The position numbers and the translations under genes were made by a program. The notes under the pieces are model-generated. The model was not told where the DNA came from. It ran no database searches and saw nothing but the letters and a program-made list of their open reading frames with translations. A stretch of DNA of 64,000 nt from Trigonopsis variabilis (taxonomy: Eukaryota; Ascomycota; Trigonopsidomycetes; Trigonopsidales; Trigonopsidaceae). The first letter of the stretch is position 1. Each line of letters opens with the position of its first letter. The DNA lies in NCBI GenBank assembly GCA_003707065.3, contig PPXM03000009.1, positions 248,001-312,000 of the forward strand, given 5' to 3'. Of this stretch, positions 51,687 through 62,473 are shown piece by piece.

Positions 51687-52944
51687 TTTCTCTCGTCAGA
51701 TGATGATCTGTTGTTGGTGGTCAATCGTCCGATCCATAGTGACTCGGCTCCACGGCCGGGTAACAATGCCATCTCTGTATGTTTCCCTTGTTTAAATCCA
51801 CCGCACAGGCTACCTTTGCTTCGATGACTGATCTTGCTCCAAAACAGGTAGAAATTACCGACATATGGTCTCCAGGCGTGACAGGGTATAATATTTACTA
51901 TAGATCCATGCTCTAAGCCCTCTATTAGGACAACCAGCGTCACAGGCTTTATCGCGCTCACTGCCTTACTGCTGCTTTCGGTTAGAAACGGCACTGGGTG
52001 CTATCAGCAACCACCAATCGAAGACGTAGCCTCGCAAGATTGTAATTTTCGATGTCAATTGTCTTGGCCTGTTGTAGAGAGCTCTCGAAGATACTCTTGG
52101 CAGCGGCGCGGCCGTGCTTTCACGCTTGATGGATATTCGGTAGCAAACGGTGCAGTCACGCCTGGGGCCCTGTGAGAGCAAAAGTATGAGTGAATTGAAC
52201 GAATAGAACATGAAGACTTGCATTGGTGCAGAGTGCTTGGATCCTGGTTTTCAAAGTTTCCAGGAGTATGGAAATACCGAGGATGTCGATAAATAGCCCC
52301 ATTGTGTGCTTTACGATCTTGGATACTGTCTTTATGAGCTCTGACAAGGATATCCATGAAAGAAAACGCTCTACTTAGAAATTGGGGTTTAAAGACTATA
52401 GATAGCAGGCCATCTTGTACTCAGTGACCATAGTCAATCAAGATTAATGGGTGCTTGGGTTCTCCGTCTCAGAAGTTTGATACAGAGGAGACAGATTGTG
52501 AGACCTATTCTTAAGCCTCAGCTTTAAGCTGAGGTCCCTTATCGTGATAGCGGAAACCATGCACGAAATCATGAAACACGGGCAACACCGAGAGGACTCT
52601 TCACTACGACGCTCAGCACATGAAGCCAACAAACTAACTCGTAAACATATTTAGCTTTCTTGTATAAACATCAATGGTCATACAGTCTTCATAGATAATA
52701 ACACGTTCGTTAGTACACATAAGCTCCAGAGCATGAGATAAGCAGGAGCAGAGACCGTTGACTGATGCCAAAATTGATTGTCCAGCCTTTTTGAATGGTT
52801 TCATCGGTTTGACTGTAACACTGGTCCCAACTCCGATTGGGGTTTGATACCATCATCTCTTTGTCTCGCCTTTGTGTACCGCAGCCGGGACTCTTCCAGT
52901 CTCTTTGACCGTATCTACTGTTGGGTCACGTTGATATCATCTCC
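51687..52944. promoter_or_regulatory. long divergent region PUT1 / cNMP-F-box gene
   Basis: 1258 bp between divergent starts, one of the largest gaps. It includes a near-palindrome CCTCAGCTTTAAGCTGAGG near 52515-52533. Short frames (51674-51994, 52055-52357) show no recognisable product. It may hold long promoters, a non-coding RNA or a gene I cannot see. Confidence 0.35.
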
Positions 52945-55433
52945 ATGAAGACTAGACTTAAAGGAAGAGGGCACAAAGCTTCTGCTTCGCCTCCCCCTTC
53001 TGATGCGATCTTACAGTCAAGTAGACCAAGAGGGACATACCTCCATCTACCGCGGAGTTCGAGTCCATTGAGTCTTCGCACATCCTCTTCTGGCATCCCC
53101 CCTGAAATTCTTGAACGAATTGCTAGCTTTCCTTTATTCAGAGCCGCTCCGGAGAACTTCCTTATTAGCGTTGCTACCAAACTCCGCCCTCTCCAATGTT
53201 CTCCCCAAGGAAGTATTGTAAGTTAAGCAGATTTAAGCCCTTTCTAACTCTCTAGATCACTGAAGGTGAAGAAGCTCGATCTCTCTATTGGATCATTCGG
53301 GGGTCTGTGTATGTGACTTCCAAAGACGGTGAGAGCATCTACGCTGAGCTATCAACTGGGTCCTACTTTGGGTAAGGAGATCTGCTTGAATTAGGCTAAT
53401 TGTTTTCTAGCGAGATAGGAATCTTGTTTGATCGGCCACGAACGGCTAATGTCACTGCCAAAACTCGATGTTTGCTTGCTGTGCTCACTAAAGATGCGTT
53501 GAATTCCGTATTACCCTTTTATCCCCAGGTGGAACGTCTTATCAGAGACGAGGCGCAAGAACGGATTGCTGAACTGGATAAAAAACGTCGCAGTCAGGCG
53601 CATTCGACGGTCGTGGCCTCGATTTTGTCTCGATCATACTTTTCAATCAGCCTGTTGCTCAAACGATTGCCTATTTTCGCAAATGCTTCTCACGAGGCCC
53701 TCCATTCACTGGCCATGGCGACTGAACCGAGACGATATAATGCGTTTGAGTATATCATTCGGGAGGGAGACCGAGGACGAGACATATTCTTTCTCACCGT
53801 CGGCACTGTGGAAGTACTTGTTGAATCTAAAGGCGTTGTCAATCAGCTTCAAGCCGAGTCTTATTTTGGCGAAGTCACTTTTCTTGGTCTGGCATCGAAG
53901 CGGACAGCTTCGATTCGAACCGTCACAGCTGTTGAATGTCTTATTCTCTCCAGCCAGTGTTTAGAGCACATCATAAAGCAGCATCCTAACTTGAGACAAC
54001 TAATCTCTCAAGCTGCCAAGAACCGAATGGGTAATCAGCAGGTTCCTGCACAACCATCTCCTACACCTGATTGTGGAGAATTACCAAGCACAGGGGATCT
54101 CAGTAATTCCGTCAACCAGTCAGTTACAAATGACCCATTTGCTCCTATTTCTGCCGAAGAAGACGATGCCCCTCATCCTCCTAAATCTCGTCGATCTTCC
54201 CTCGCGCCCGTGGCCCCTGAAAGCGAAATACCTGAACCTTCAACGTCAAAAGTGCTCCTAAAAGTGACGCGTACGGTTCCTTCTCCTCTTATTTCACCAC
54301 TTCGACTTAATGAAGCCACTGATTCTCGTCCGTCTGCTAATCAACCGGATTGGAATATCACGGCAAGCATTCTAGAGCAAGCGTTTTGCTACCTGGATCT
54401 AAAAGAACAAATGCGAATACAGCGAGTTTGTAAGAAATGGCGAACAATACTCCTGTCGAGTCCTCTCATTGCTACTGAATTAGACCTCTCTCCTTACCGT
54501 GGAGAGATCAATAACCGAAATATTATGTCTATCGCTGCCTTTGCCAATGGACGGCCTACAAAAGTCAATATATCCAATTGCTATTATTTGAGTGATGTCG
54601 GGTTCATTCACCTGGTCAATTCTCTGGCGAGAAATACTCTCAAGTCATTCAAAATGGCCTCATGCTGGGAAGTCTCTGGAATGGCAATTATGGATCTTGC
54701 CGCTCCTCATGTTGGCCAAAATATCGAAGAGTTAGATTTCACTAACTGTCGAAAGGTGGGAGATTTTACGATTATGCACTTGCTAGGCTTCGGAGCTCAT
54801 GACGCTATCTCAAAGCTGTCGGGACGACATCCCAACGAGGCAGGACCATCTACTGGTTGTCTGCGACTAAAGAAGCTGGTGCTACGCTATTGCAAGCATC
54901 TAAGTGATCGTACAATCCATTATATCGCTGTCAATGCGTGTGACAGATTGGAGTACCTAGATATCACACGATGCACGGGTATCACAGATGACGCTTTTAT
55001 GGTCTTCACTGGCCATTCGTTTCCCAGACTCAGCACACTAATTCTTTCTGACTGTACCTTCTTGAACGACCAGACTCTGATCACAATAGCGTCAGCTGCG
55101 CCGAACTTACATTACATAGATATCACCTTTTGCTGTGCTTTGACTGACGTTTCATTGGAAGTGCTTGCTCTTAGCTGCCCGGAACTTCGGCGCCTGGTGG
55201 CAGCTTACGCCGGGTCCTGTGTGTCTGATAACAGCCTGAGAGTGCTCGCAATGCATGCTCTACACCTTAAGCATCTTTCCGTTCGAGGATGCATTCGAAC
55301 TACGGCAGCAGGGGTGAACTATGTCATGGGAAACTGTCTAGACATTGAAGAAATTAACGTCAGTCAGTGCCGGAACGTGGTAACATGGAACGAGGAGCTA
55401 GGGAGAACGAGGAACATCAAAGTTATTGTTTAG
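52945..55433 (+). CDS. cyclic-nucleotide-binding, F-box and leucine-rich-repeat protein
   Basis: Three exons (52945-53217, 53256-53371, 53411-55433; introns 38 and 39 nt) give 803 aa. Two CNB domains come first: about 55-175 with GSYFGEIGILFDRPRTANV, and about 200-330 with SYFGEVTFLGLASKRTASI. Both keep the FGE and Arg-Ala/Ser phosphate-cassette pattern of nucleotide-binding domains. A disordered linker (about 330-440) leads to an F-box-like segment (about 445-495; AFCYLDLKEQMRIQRVCKKW), then AMN1-type leucine-rich repeats to about 780 (CKHLSDRTIHYIA, CTGITDDAFM, CTFLNDQTLITIA). The arrangement suggests an SCF ubiquitin ligase adaptor gated by a cyclic nucleotide; that is inference. Confidence 0.85.
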
Positions 55434-55665
55434 AGGAAAACGCAAGGAATGATTTTATCTGGAGGTTTATTATGGTTTAAATAAATGAATTACGGCGTGC
55501 GGATAACGAACATTGTACTTTGTAGAGAAAAGCAGTCAAGATGGCTTAGTAGTAACGCTCTGGTAGGCTGCTGCTCGCCAAGTTCAGAGTTATCGACACA
55601 CTGCTTTTATCTCCCTCAGCTGTGGTGCTCTCATATTCGATATCCAGTTTCTTTTGAAATGACCC

Positions 55666-55965
55666 ATGTCCAGCTCAGAGTTTTCGATTTCTTATAATTA
55701 CCTGTTCCTCGGAATACCGGTCGTGTTGATTGCTCTTGTTTACCTGGTACGATCTGGACGGTTTATAGATACCAACCTGAGCAGATCTCTGAGGAACCAA
55801 TGGAGACGTTATAAACCATTCTCCAAATCAGACAGGCCCGCTGAGACCAGTGATCTGACTAGACCTTTACCACTGTGGCTGAAGCCTGCAAAGGATTCAT
55901 CACTGACCTTGGACACAGACTCTATTGTCTCTCTTATTGACCGGCCTTATTCCTCATTAGCTTGA
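55666..55965 (+). CDS. candidate 99-aa single-pass membrane protein
   Basis: An ATG-started frame of 99 codons. Residues about 11-28 (NYLFLGIPVVLIALVYLVRSG) form one clear membrane helix, followed by a basic stretch and a polar tail. The composition resembles a real small membrane protein, but I recognise no family. It lies between two well-supported plus-strand genes. Confidence 0.35.
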   Translation: MSSSEFSISYNYLFLGIPVVLIALVYLVRSGRFIDTNLSRSLRNQWRRYKPFSKSDRPAETSDLTRPLPLWLKPAKDSSLTLDTDSIVSLIDRPYSSLA

Positions 55966-56411
55966 CGCATGGCTCGTTATGATAGTCGGTGATGACATAC
56001 CCATACATCGAAGACTTTGAACTGGCAGTCTTTTACTTCAATTGTGTATCCATGATCAGTTCCGGGCTTGGGTGGTAAACATAGTTTATAGGAATGTGCA
56101 TAAAAAATAATATGAGCCTAGCGTGACATTCCTAATACTAAAGCGTAATTACTGTGAACCCATGAATTCCCCCAACTAATATTCTATTGTTCTAATGATG
56201 GGAGTGACACACACGCGCAACCCGTCGATATTTCTAGTGTAGATGGCTCCCCGACAAGCTGGGGGGCACAAAGTATGGATGGCTTAATGGGACTACAGTA
56301 ATCAATGCTATTCTAGAAACTATATGATCTGCAAGACAGAAGACTGCGGTAACATTCTATGCCCTGTTGACTCGTTGACTGACTCGTTGCTGTTCGACCG
56401 CTTTGGCTTCA
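55966..56411. other. intergenic region before CGI121
   Basis: 446 bp with AT-rich patches; holds the CGI121 promoter. No gene seen. Confidence 0.4.
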
Positions 56412-57011
56412 ATGAAGACCACGGCGACGACTTTATATAAGGATGTCCCTGTTCATCTCAGCCTTTGGAAAGATGTCCAGAATTCATCTGTGATTCGAAA
56501 AGAGTTGATATCAGGGAATCCTCTGTATGAGTTTGCATTTATTGATGCCAGTTTACTGGTAGGACTCGAACAGGTCATGGCCGCTGTTTACAGGGCTCAG
56601 CGAGTGAGCCAGGCAAGCCAGGATTTGGCGAAAGATCCAGATCTCAAGATTGATTCTTCTCAGGTTCTACGGACCAAAAACATCCACTCTGAAGTCATCT
56701 TCAGTCTTTCTCCAAAGAAGAACATAACTGAAAGTATAACAAAGTTCGGCATCAGTGATAAAAGTACCAATATTTTTGTGGTTAAAATAGGATCGACTCG
56801 CGATAAAGTGCTTGAAACACTCGATAAACTAATTGACGGGACTCAACTGCCGGTGACAGATGAGTCTCTGATAGATCTGACGGATTTAAACAAGGTTGTT
56901 AAGTTATACGGACTGAATAAAGCTCTGTTTACCGAATTAGAAGAAAAGGAGCTGCGAACGAAAATGATTCGGCTGACGGTAGCGTCAATAGCTCTTAAAG
57001 GTTATTCTTGA
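56412..57011 (+). CDS. CGI121: CGI121, EKC/KEOPS complex subunit
   Basis: A single exon of 199 aa from the ATG at 56412. Cgi121 (animal TPRKB) binds Bud32 in the EKC/KEOPS complex, which makes the t6A base next to the tRNA anticodon and affects telomeres. Family blocks: YEFAFIDASLLVGLEQVMAA, then RTKNIHSEVIFSLSPKKNIT, ITKFGISDKSTNIFVVKIGS and the C-terminal DLTDLNKVVKLYGLNK. Length agrees with yeast Cgi121 (about 180 aa). It is unlikely to be anything else. It converges on the ING-family gene. Confidence 0.92.
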   Translation: MKTTATTLYKDVPVHLSLWKDVQNSSVIRKELISGNPLYEFAFIDASLLVGLEQVMAAVYRAQRVSQASQDLAKDPDLKIDSSQVLRTKNIHSEVIFSLSPKKNITESITKFGISDKSTNIFVVKIGSTRDKVLETLDKLIDGTQLPVTDESLIDLTDLNKVVKLYGLNKALFTELEEKELRTKMIRLTVASIALKGYS

Positions 57012-57176
57012 GCAATACGACACCCTGGACAAGCAAGAAGCTTGCATATACGCATTTTGGATGCACGAGTCACACAGAAAGATCTCGACAGATCTACGGT
57101 GGTCCTATTAACCTGCCTTTGATGCTACACTGTCGCCATCTAGTACTTCCCGCATCCCATTGAATAATAATGTACA

Positions 57177-58024
57177 TTATTTATAACCTCTATTCCGTAA
57201 CTGAGTACAGGCCGGACAGAACCAGGCGCCGACCGGAGGAGCCTTGAGTCCAACACAACCATAATGGAACCATTCATATTGGCAGTCAGGGCTATCACAA
57301 GCAACCATGTCACCAAACGATACCTGCTGGCAAAAGCAATAGAGTGTCGAGTCATTATTCTCACCATCTTCATCATCTCGATCTCGAGGAGGTATCTTCT
57401 TATGGTGGATCTTTTCTGGAGTGCTGGTCGCACTACTATCAGGAGGCAACCGCTGGCGCTTTAACGCTCGCTCCCCAGGAGGTGGTGTAGCTATAGAAGG
57501 GGAGCGTTTGCGACTTAGTAATGACTTTGGCTCGGCACTGTGGCTCATTCGTCTCGACACCGACGTCGATGTAGGCGCAGGCGTTGCTGAAGGTGAAGAA
57601 GAATCTGCCCCTACCAGTAGACCTTCCTTTGATAGTTTTTCAATTTCGGCTTCGAGCCTCCCACTTTGTTTTTTAACTAACTGCACCAGTTTTTGAGATA
57701 TAGCCATTTTTTCTTCTTGCATCTTGATAGCGGCATCATAATCAGTTTGAATCTTGCTCCCATATTGCTGTTCTTTAGGATTTTCCGCCAAAGAACCGTG
57801 TGTCTTTATGTACTTTTGAATATGCGCATCTCGTTGTAAAATCTTGCGATGGACGTCGTATATTTTTGAATCTTTGATCTTTATTTCCTCCAAATAATGC
57901 TCCACCTCAGCTGAGAGATTGGAAATAGCTAGAACCAGTCAGTTTTATTCATTAGTTGACTTCACTCACTGTCTGTGACATATGTCTCTAGAACACTGGC
58001 CACATCCAGATTATAGTCAGTCAT
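57177..58024 (-). CDS. ING-family PHD-finger chromatin protein
   Basis: Two exons (58024-57970, 57928-57177; intron 41 nt) give 268 aa. ING proteins bind trimethylated histone H3 Lys4 and steer acetyltransferase or deacetylase complexes. The N-terminal ING helix pair (about 1-100) opens [20 protein letters not shown], restored by splicing. Ser/Arg/Pro disorder follows. The PHD finger lies at about 215-262: [30 protein letters not shown] and WFCPAC, with all Cys/His zinc ligands. It resembles yeast Yng2/Pho23/Yng1, and I cannot tell which. It shares a 212 bp divergent promoter with HOS2. Confidence 0.93.
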
Positions 58025-58236
58025 CTATCGACATGGGTCTAGCACCCTTCTGATATCGAGAAAAATGACTCTTAGGGAGAGCAGGAGCTAGCGTTAATAC
58101 TGTGCCACTGCTCAAGATTGTAACGAGGTTGGGCGCGTTGCCATGCAAGATCCCGGTCTGCTTCACTCAGTCATCCAATACTAACGTTGGACCTCATCGT
58201 GTCCTATCTTGGTCCTCGTTGTTTATTGGCTTAGCC
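58025..58236. promoter_or_regulatory. divergent promoter ING / HOS2
   Basis: 212 bp between the two ATG codons, facing away from each other. No named element seen. Confidence 0.5.
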
Positions 58237-59767
58237 ATGGCAAACTGGGGGAACGGGACCTTAGCCTATGACTCGAGAACTGCAAAGCATCGGCCTCTTT
58301 ATTTGGCTTCGACATGTCATCCCAAAGTCAGAGTAAGCATAGATCTTCTGATTTTCGCTAATATCTAGGTATCTTATCATAACAACCCCGAGGTTTGCCG
58401 ATTCCATTATGTAAGTTCATTGCTAGTTTCGCTCTCTCGGTCGAAGAGTAAGGGTTCGATACATGGTCTTTTTCGCGCTAGCTCTCGAGCTGAGATTTTC
58501 GTGATGACTATGCATTTAAAACTTCTTGTGCAGTTCTAACTGATAGGGTACGCGGCACCCCATGAAACCGTTCAGATTGATGCTCACAGACCACCTAGTG
58601 CTTGGATACAAGTTACACGAGAAGATGGATCTTTATAATACTAGAAGGGCTACTCGAGAAGAGCTTGAAAACTTTCATGGACAGGATTATCTCGACTTTT
58701 TACAAACGGTGACACCTGACAACTCAAAAAAATACGAGAACCTGTTCTCAAAGTTCAATATAGGAGACGATTGTCCCATTTTTGATGGAATGTACGATTA
58801 TTCGTCCATTTACGCAGGAGCGTCCTTGGATGCGTCTAGAAAACTCATAAACGGCCAAAGTGACATTGCTATTAATTGGTCTGGAGGCCTTCATCATGCC
58901 AAGAAATTCGAGCCTAGTGGCTTTTGCTATGTCAATGATATCGTTTTGGCGGTCTTGAATTTGCTACGGTACCATCCAAGAGTCCTTTATATAGATATTG
59001 ATCTTCATCATGGAGATGGAGTCCAGGAAGCTTTTTATTCTACTGATAGAGTCATGACCTTGTCGTTCCACAAGTATGATGGCGAATTCTTCCCTGCAAC
59101 CGGTAATTTTGATGAGATAGGCACCAGCTTGGGTCTCCATCATTCTCTTAACGTCCCTCTACGGGATGGCATTGATGACGAATCCTATATCAGGCTCTTC
59201 AAATCCATCCTCGAACCTGTGATGTATACTTTCCAGCCTTCAGCCATTGCTCTGCAGTGTGGAGCAGATTCGCTCGGTTGTGATCGACTTGGCTGTTTTA
59301 ATCTCAATATCCGTGCCCATGGAGAATGTGTTAAATTTGTGAAATCATTTGGCCTGCCGATGATTGTCATGGGCGGGGGAGGTTATACCCCGCGAAATGT
59401 CTCGAGATTGTGGGCATATGAAACTTCCGTGTGCCTTGACGTCGATCTTGATTATAAGTTGCCCTCAACGATTCCGTTCATGAACTATTTCGGTCCTGAT
59501 TTTTCTCTACACCCCAATCTTGGCGGGAGACTTGAAAATAAAAACACAAAGAAGTACCTGGAGAACGTTCGGATTCGGGTGATGCAACAACTTCGCTATC
59601 TCAATGGCGCTCCGTCTGTACAAATGCGAGAGATCCCGCCAGATATTGAAGGCTTTCTCGAATCAGAAGAAAGCCGGTTAAAAGAAGAACATCATGACAC
59701 TGACGCCGGACGACAGGAAGTGATAATGAAGGACGAAGCTCGGGAAGGAGAACATTCGGTGGTGTAA
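58237..59767 (+). CDS. HOS2: class I histone deacetylase, HOS2/HDAC3 type
   Basis: Three exons (58237-58332, 58369-58410, 58547-59767) give 452 aa. Hos2 is the catalytic deacetylase of the Set3 complex, acting on histones H3 and H4 in transcribed genes. Splicing joins the start to [14 protein letters not shown] and [16 protein letters not shown], which is Hos2-type rather than Rpd3-type. The active site is complete: [20 protein letters not shown] (His pair), [18 protein letters not shown] (metal Asp and His), [11 protein letters not shown] (Asp) and [13 protein letters not shown] with the Tyr. The acidic C-terminal tail is short. Introns are 36 and 136 nt. The second is long for this window. 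Confidence 0.95.
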
Positions 59768-59847
59768 GATATATGTACAACATGACTAGACCAACAAGGG
59801 CGTGCAATATCTCTCGTAAGCGACACTAATATACAAAACTTCTCTCT

Positions 59848-60706
59848 CTATTCCCGTCCATCTAGCAGCCGTTCTTTCCTGCTGCGACCGTAACGACGCA
59901 CCTCTTTGTCCATCAGACCTCTGATATGGTGGCTACCAGAAATGGCGACCGACAGTGCTGATTCTAACCGCTCCGAAGGGAGCTTTGCCTCCAGCAGCAA
60001 GAAAGCAACCTTCTCAGTGTTTCCAATTGTAGCAACTGTCAGTACGGCCTGGAGATCCGACTCTTCAGCCGCGTTGAGGTCCATGAGCACCGTCTTGTCA
60101 AAAACAGCCGCCGAGCATGCGCACACGTAGTCAAACAGAGCGATCCCCGCATCGACAAGGGCTAGAGTAATGGCGTTTATGCATGTCTGGGCCACTCCTC
60201 CATCCTGATGGAGGATATAAAGGCGGATATCGATGGTAGACCGGGCGTAGAGGTTCAGTTGGATGGCTTGGGAGAAGGTATCCTGAAGAGCAAACTTGAG
60301 CTCCGTCAGGCGTTTGTCATTTTGGCGACTCGATCGACGGACCTTATCGTTGCCGCTAAAGGCAGCAAGGTCGATTTCAATATTGACAGTAGCTCGATCC
60401 GAGTTGGACTGGCTTGACGCGGTCTGGGAGGACCCGTAACCGAGCGTCCGCTGGGAATTATCTGGCTCTATTGGTCCTGAAACAGTACAGGCCACCTTTG
60501 TGTTGCCTTGTTCAACATAAGCCGACCCGTCCGAAGTTAGAGGATGGGTATTGATCTTGCAAGTGAACCTCCGGAGTTCGTTCCACCGTCGACCATCTGA
60601 ATAATTAAAACGGAACAAATTGAGAGCATACCTGACCGTAGTCCTTGGGCAGAATAGATTTCAGGACGAAACTGAGGTTAGCCCGTGCCTAGGTGGATCT
60701 TACCAT
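59848..60706 (-). CDS. RRP41: RRP41/SKI6, RNA exosome ring subunit
   Basis: Three exons (60706-60704, 60671-60632, 60596-59848) give 263 aa. Rrp41 is one of the six RNase PH-like subunits of the exosome ring, which threads RNA to Rrp44. The first coding exon is only the ATG, followed by a 32 nt intron (GTAAGA...CTAACCTCAG). The joined start M-FRPEIYSAQGLRSDGRRWN aligns residue for residue with human EXOSC4 (MAGLELLSDQGYRVDGRR). RRFTCKI, then GNTKVACTVSGP, YILHQDGGVAQTCINAITLA and MDLNAAEESD follow. An in-frame ATG at 60907 exists upstream and would add 67 residues, but the family start argues for 60706. Confidence 0.92.
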
Positions 60707-60935
60707 TGCTGAGATTTTCTGCAAGTGTAACGGTGAAGAGAGGAAGACGACGAGATTGGGATGAAGCGACCCTAAGTGAAAGAGCCAGGAACAATGAGGG
60801 AGATCAGAGTGGTTTGTTATTTCTACACTTGAATAAATAGAGAAGAGTGAAGGATAGTAGAATTCATACAGATCATTGTTCCCAGTATTCAGGCAGAGCA
60901 CGACCATAATACAGGCATGACATCAAATGGTCGCA

Positions 60936-61721
60936 TCAGTTAGAAGAGCCATAATTTGCTTTTGCCCATTTAATGAAACTAGGAACATCGCTGGCAACTG
61001 CGTTATGCACTGTCATGTTCTGGACCCATTTGGGCACGTTCCCACCGGAATCGCTCTAAAGAAGTTAGAAAGACCCTCCGCAATCACTTACAGTTTGAGC
61101 CATTGTCCAACGTATTTTCCCAGTATCTGGATCCTTGTAGATATGCTCGATTGAGCAGTATGTGCCCTGGACGATTTGAGGATCTTGACGAATAGGGACT
61201 GAGGAAGGAAGAGAAATAATGAAAAACTCGTCAATTGAGCGTTTTGGGTAAACTGGCAGCATCCAAATCGAGAACTCGCGTAGAGCAAAAGGTGAAGGCA
61301 GCTTATACTCGACCAACTTGCTCTCCCACCAAGGGTCTGTGTTTTCTTGTTTAGAATCGTTCTCTGGTGAGACGTCTGATTGTTCAGTCTTGGTTGACGG
61401 CCTAGGAGGACTCGGCAAGTCCTTATATCCCGACATGACCTCGATATACTCGACCTCGTTTTTTGTATGATCTTCAAAGATTCCCTTTTTAAACCACTCA
61501 AAAGGCTCATCGTGTTCGCTGACCCGAGCAAACCAGAATTGGCCGTTTGTTTTCTGGTAATATCCCTGCACTCCTGGCGCAGAGACCTTTTTCTTGTTCC
61601 ATTGGGGTACTTGGGAGATCAGCTCTCTTGCGCTTGAGAGAATGTCTCCAGCAAAGGGAAGTTGCTCAGGAGGAACTGCCTCTAAGGAGAATAGCCGATC
61701 TAGACTGTTTGTCTGAGACAT
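60936..61721 (-). CDS. DUF3074 START-like domain protein
   Basis: Two exons (61721-61092, 61055-60936; intron 36 nt) give 249 aa. DUF3074 proteins have a START-like fold and are found in fungi; no enzyme activity is known to me. The START-like part covers most of the protein: TNGQFWFARVSEHDEPFEWF, LVEYKLPSPFALREFSIWML and FFIISLPSSVP match the family pattern. After the intron the end is SDSGGNVPKWVQNMTVHNAV, then SFIKWAK, the C-terminal helix. The Met at 61721 was chosen because it precedes the domain closely; the frame extends upstream. A lipid-like ligand is inference only. The 3' end lies 29 bp before an in-frame upstream ATG of RRP41. Confidence 0.85.
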
Positions 61722-61891
61722 CTCACGGGAACACAATGACGTGGGGAGTGTTGTGACAGCAGAGTCGGGAATAATTTCGATCCAGATTAGTGTTACCTTC
61801 CAAGAAAGCGACACTCGATTAGTACCGTATTCAACCATCTCTTGTCCCAGTGACAACGATGAATTGATCCCTCAGCCACCTTCTAGTCATC
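61722..61891. promoter_or_regulatory. divergent promoter DUF3074 / MOCS2A
   Basis: 170 bp between divergent start codons, so the two promoters must overlap. Confidence 0.5.
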
Positions 61892-62170
61892 ATGGTATGC
61901 ACAAAGAGGCGATCATTCTAATTATAGGTCCTGCTTTTATATTTTGCAGCTCTGAAGGATTTTACGGGCAAAGAGAAGGAGTCTATTGCTGGCCCTCTGA
62001 CGCTAGCTGCGCTGGTAACCAGGCTCGAAGAGCGTTATCCCAATATCGTCGAAATCATCAATTCATGCGCAGTGGCAGCCAATCACGAATATGTGGATCG
62101 AGACGACTGGCCGACTTACAAACTTGATGATGATGAGGTTGCCTTTATTCCCCCCGTTTCGTCCGGTTAG
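61892..62170 (+). CDS. MOCS2A: molybdopterin synthase small subunit (MoaD/MOCS2A)
   Basis: Two exons (61892-61894 and 61928-62170) give 81 aa. The subunit carries the C-terminal thiocarboxylate that supplies sulphur to molybdopterin, needed for nitrate reductase and sulphite oxidase. The first exon is just ATG; the 33 nt intron is GTATGC...TTATAG. The joined start MVLLLYFAALKDFTG matches the MoaD fold opening, and DDDEVAFIPPVSSG the ending. Its core has LAALVTRLEERYP and SCAVAANHEYV. The penultimate residue is Ser rather than the Gly of animal and bacterial members. The ATG at 61859 in the same frame meets a stop at once, so 61892 is the only start. Confidence 0.88.
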
Positions 62171-62473
62171 CGAATGTACTTGGTAGAGCTGTTTCTTGGT
62201 GTATATTACGTGTGAATAGGTGCTTGGAGATCATACGTGAACCTTTGGCTAATGAGATTTCGAGATGAACGTATAGAGCGCAGATGGCACTCAGGCAATG
62301 AACATCCTTGTTGGCAAGATTGGCCAAAGGAGGAGGTTTATTTCTACTAGCCTAAGATCGACAGACTCCGTTCGGGACCTAGAATCAAGTATATGACTCT
62401 ACTGGTTGTATTCGGGCTCATACACAACAAAATACCAAATAAACTTCCATTAGATCTATTAAAACAATATCAT
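62171..62473. other. intergenic region MOCS2A / M28 peptidase
   Basis: 303 bp between two convergent genes, holding both 3' UTRs. AT-rich; no gene seen. Confidence 0.4.

Noticed and set aside
58237-59767. RPD3 rather than HOS2
   Set aside because: [16 protein letters not shown] and [12 protein letters not shown] are HOS2/HDAC3-type; Rpd3 has a different segment at both places.
60707-60907. Upstream in-frame ATG giving RRP41 a 67-residue extension
   Set aside because: Family alignment puts the start at 60706, and the extension would begin 29 bp after the DUF3074 stop. It is kept as a note only.
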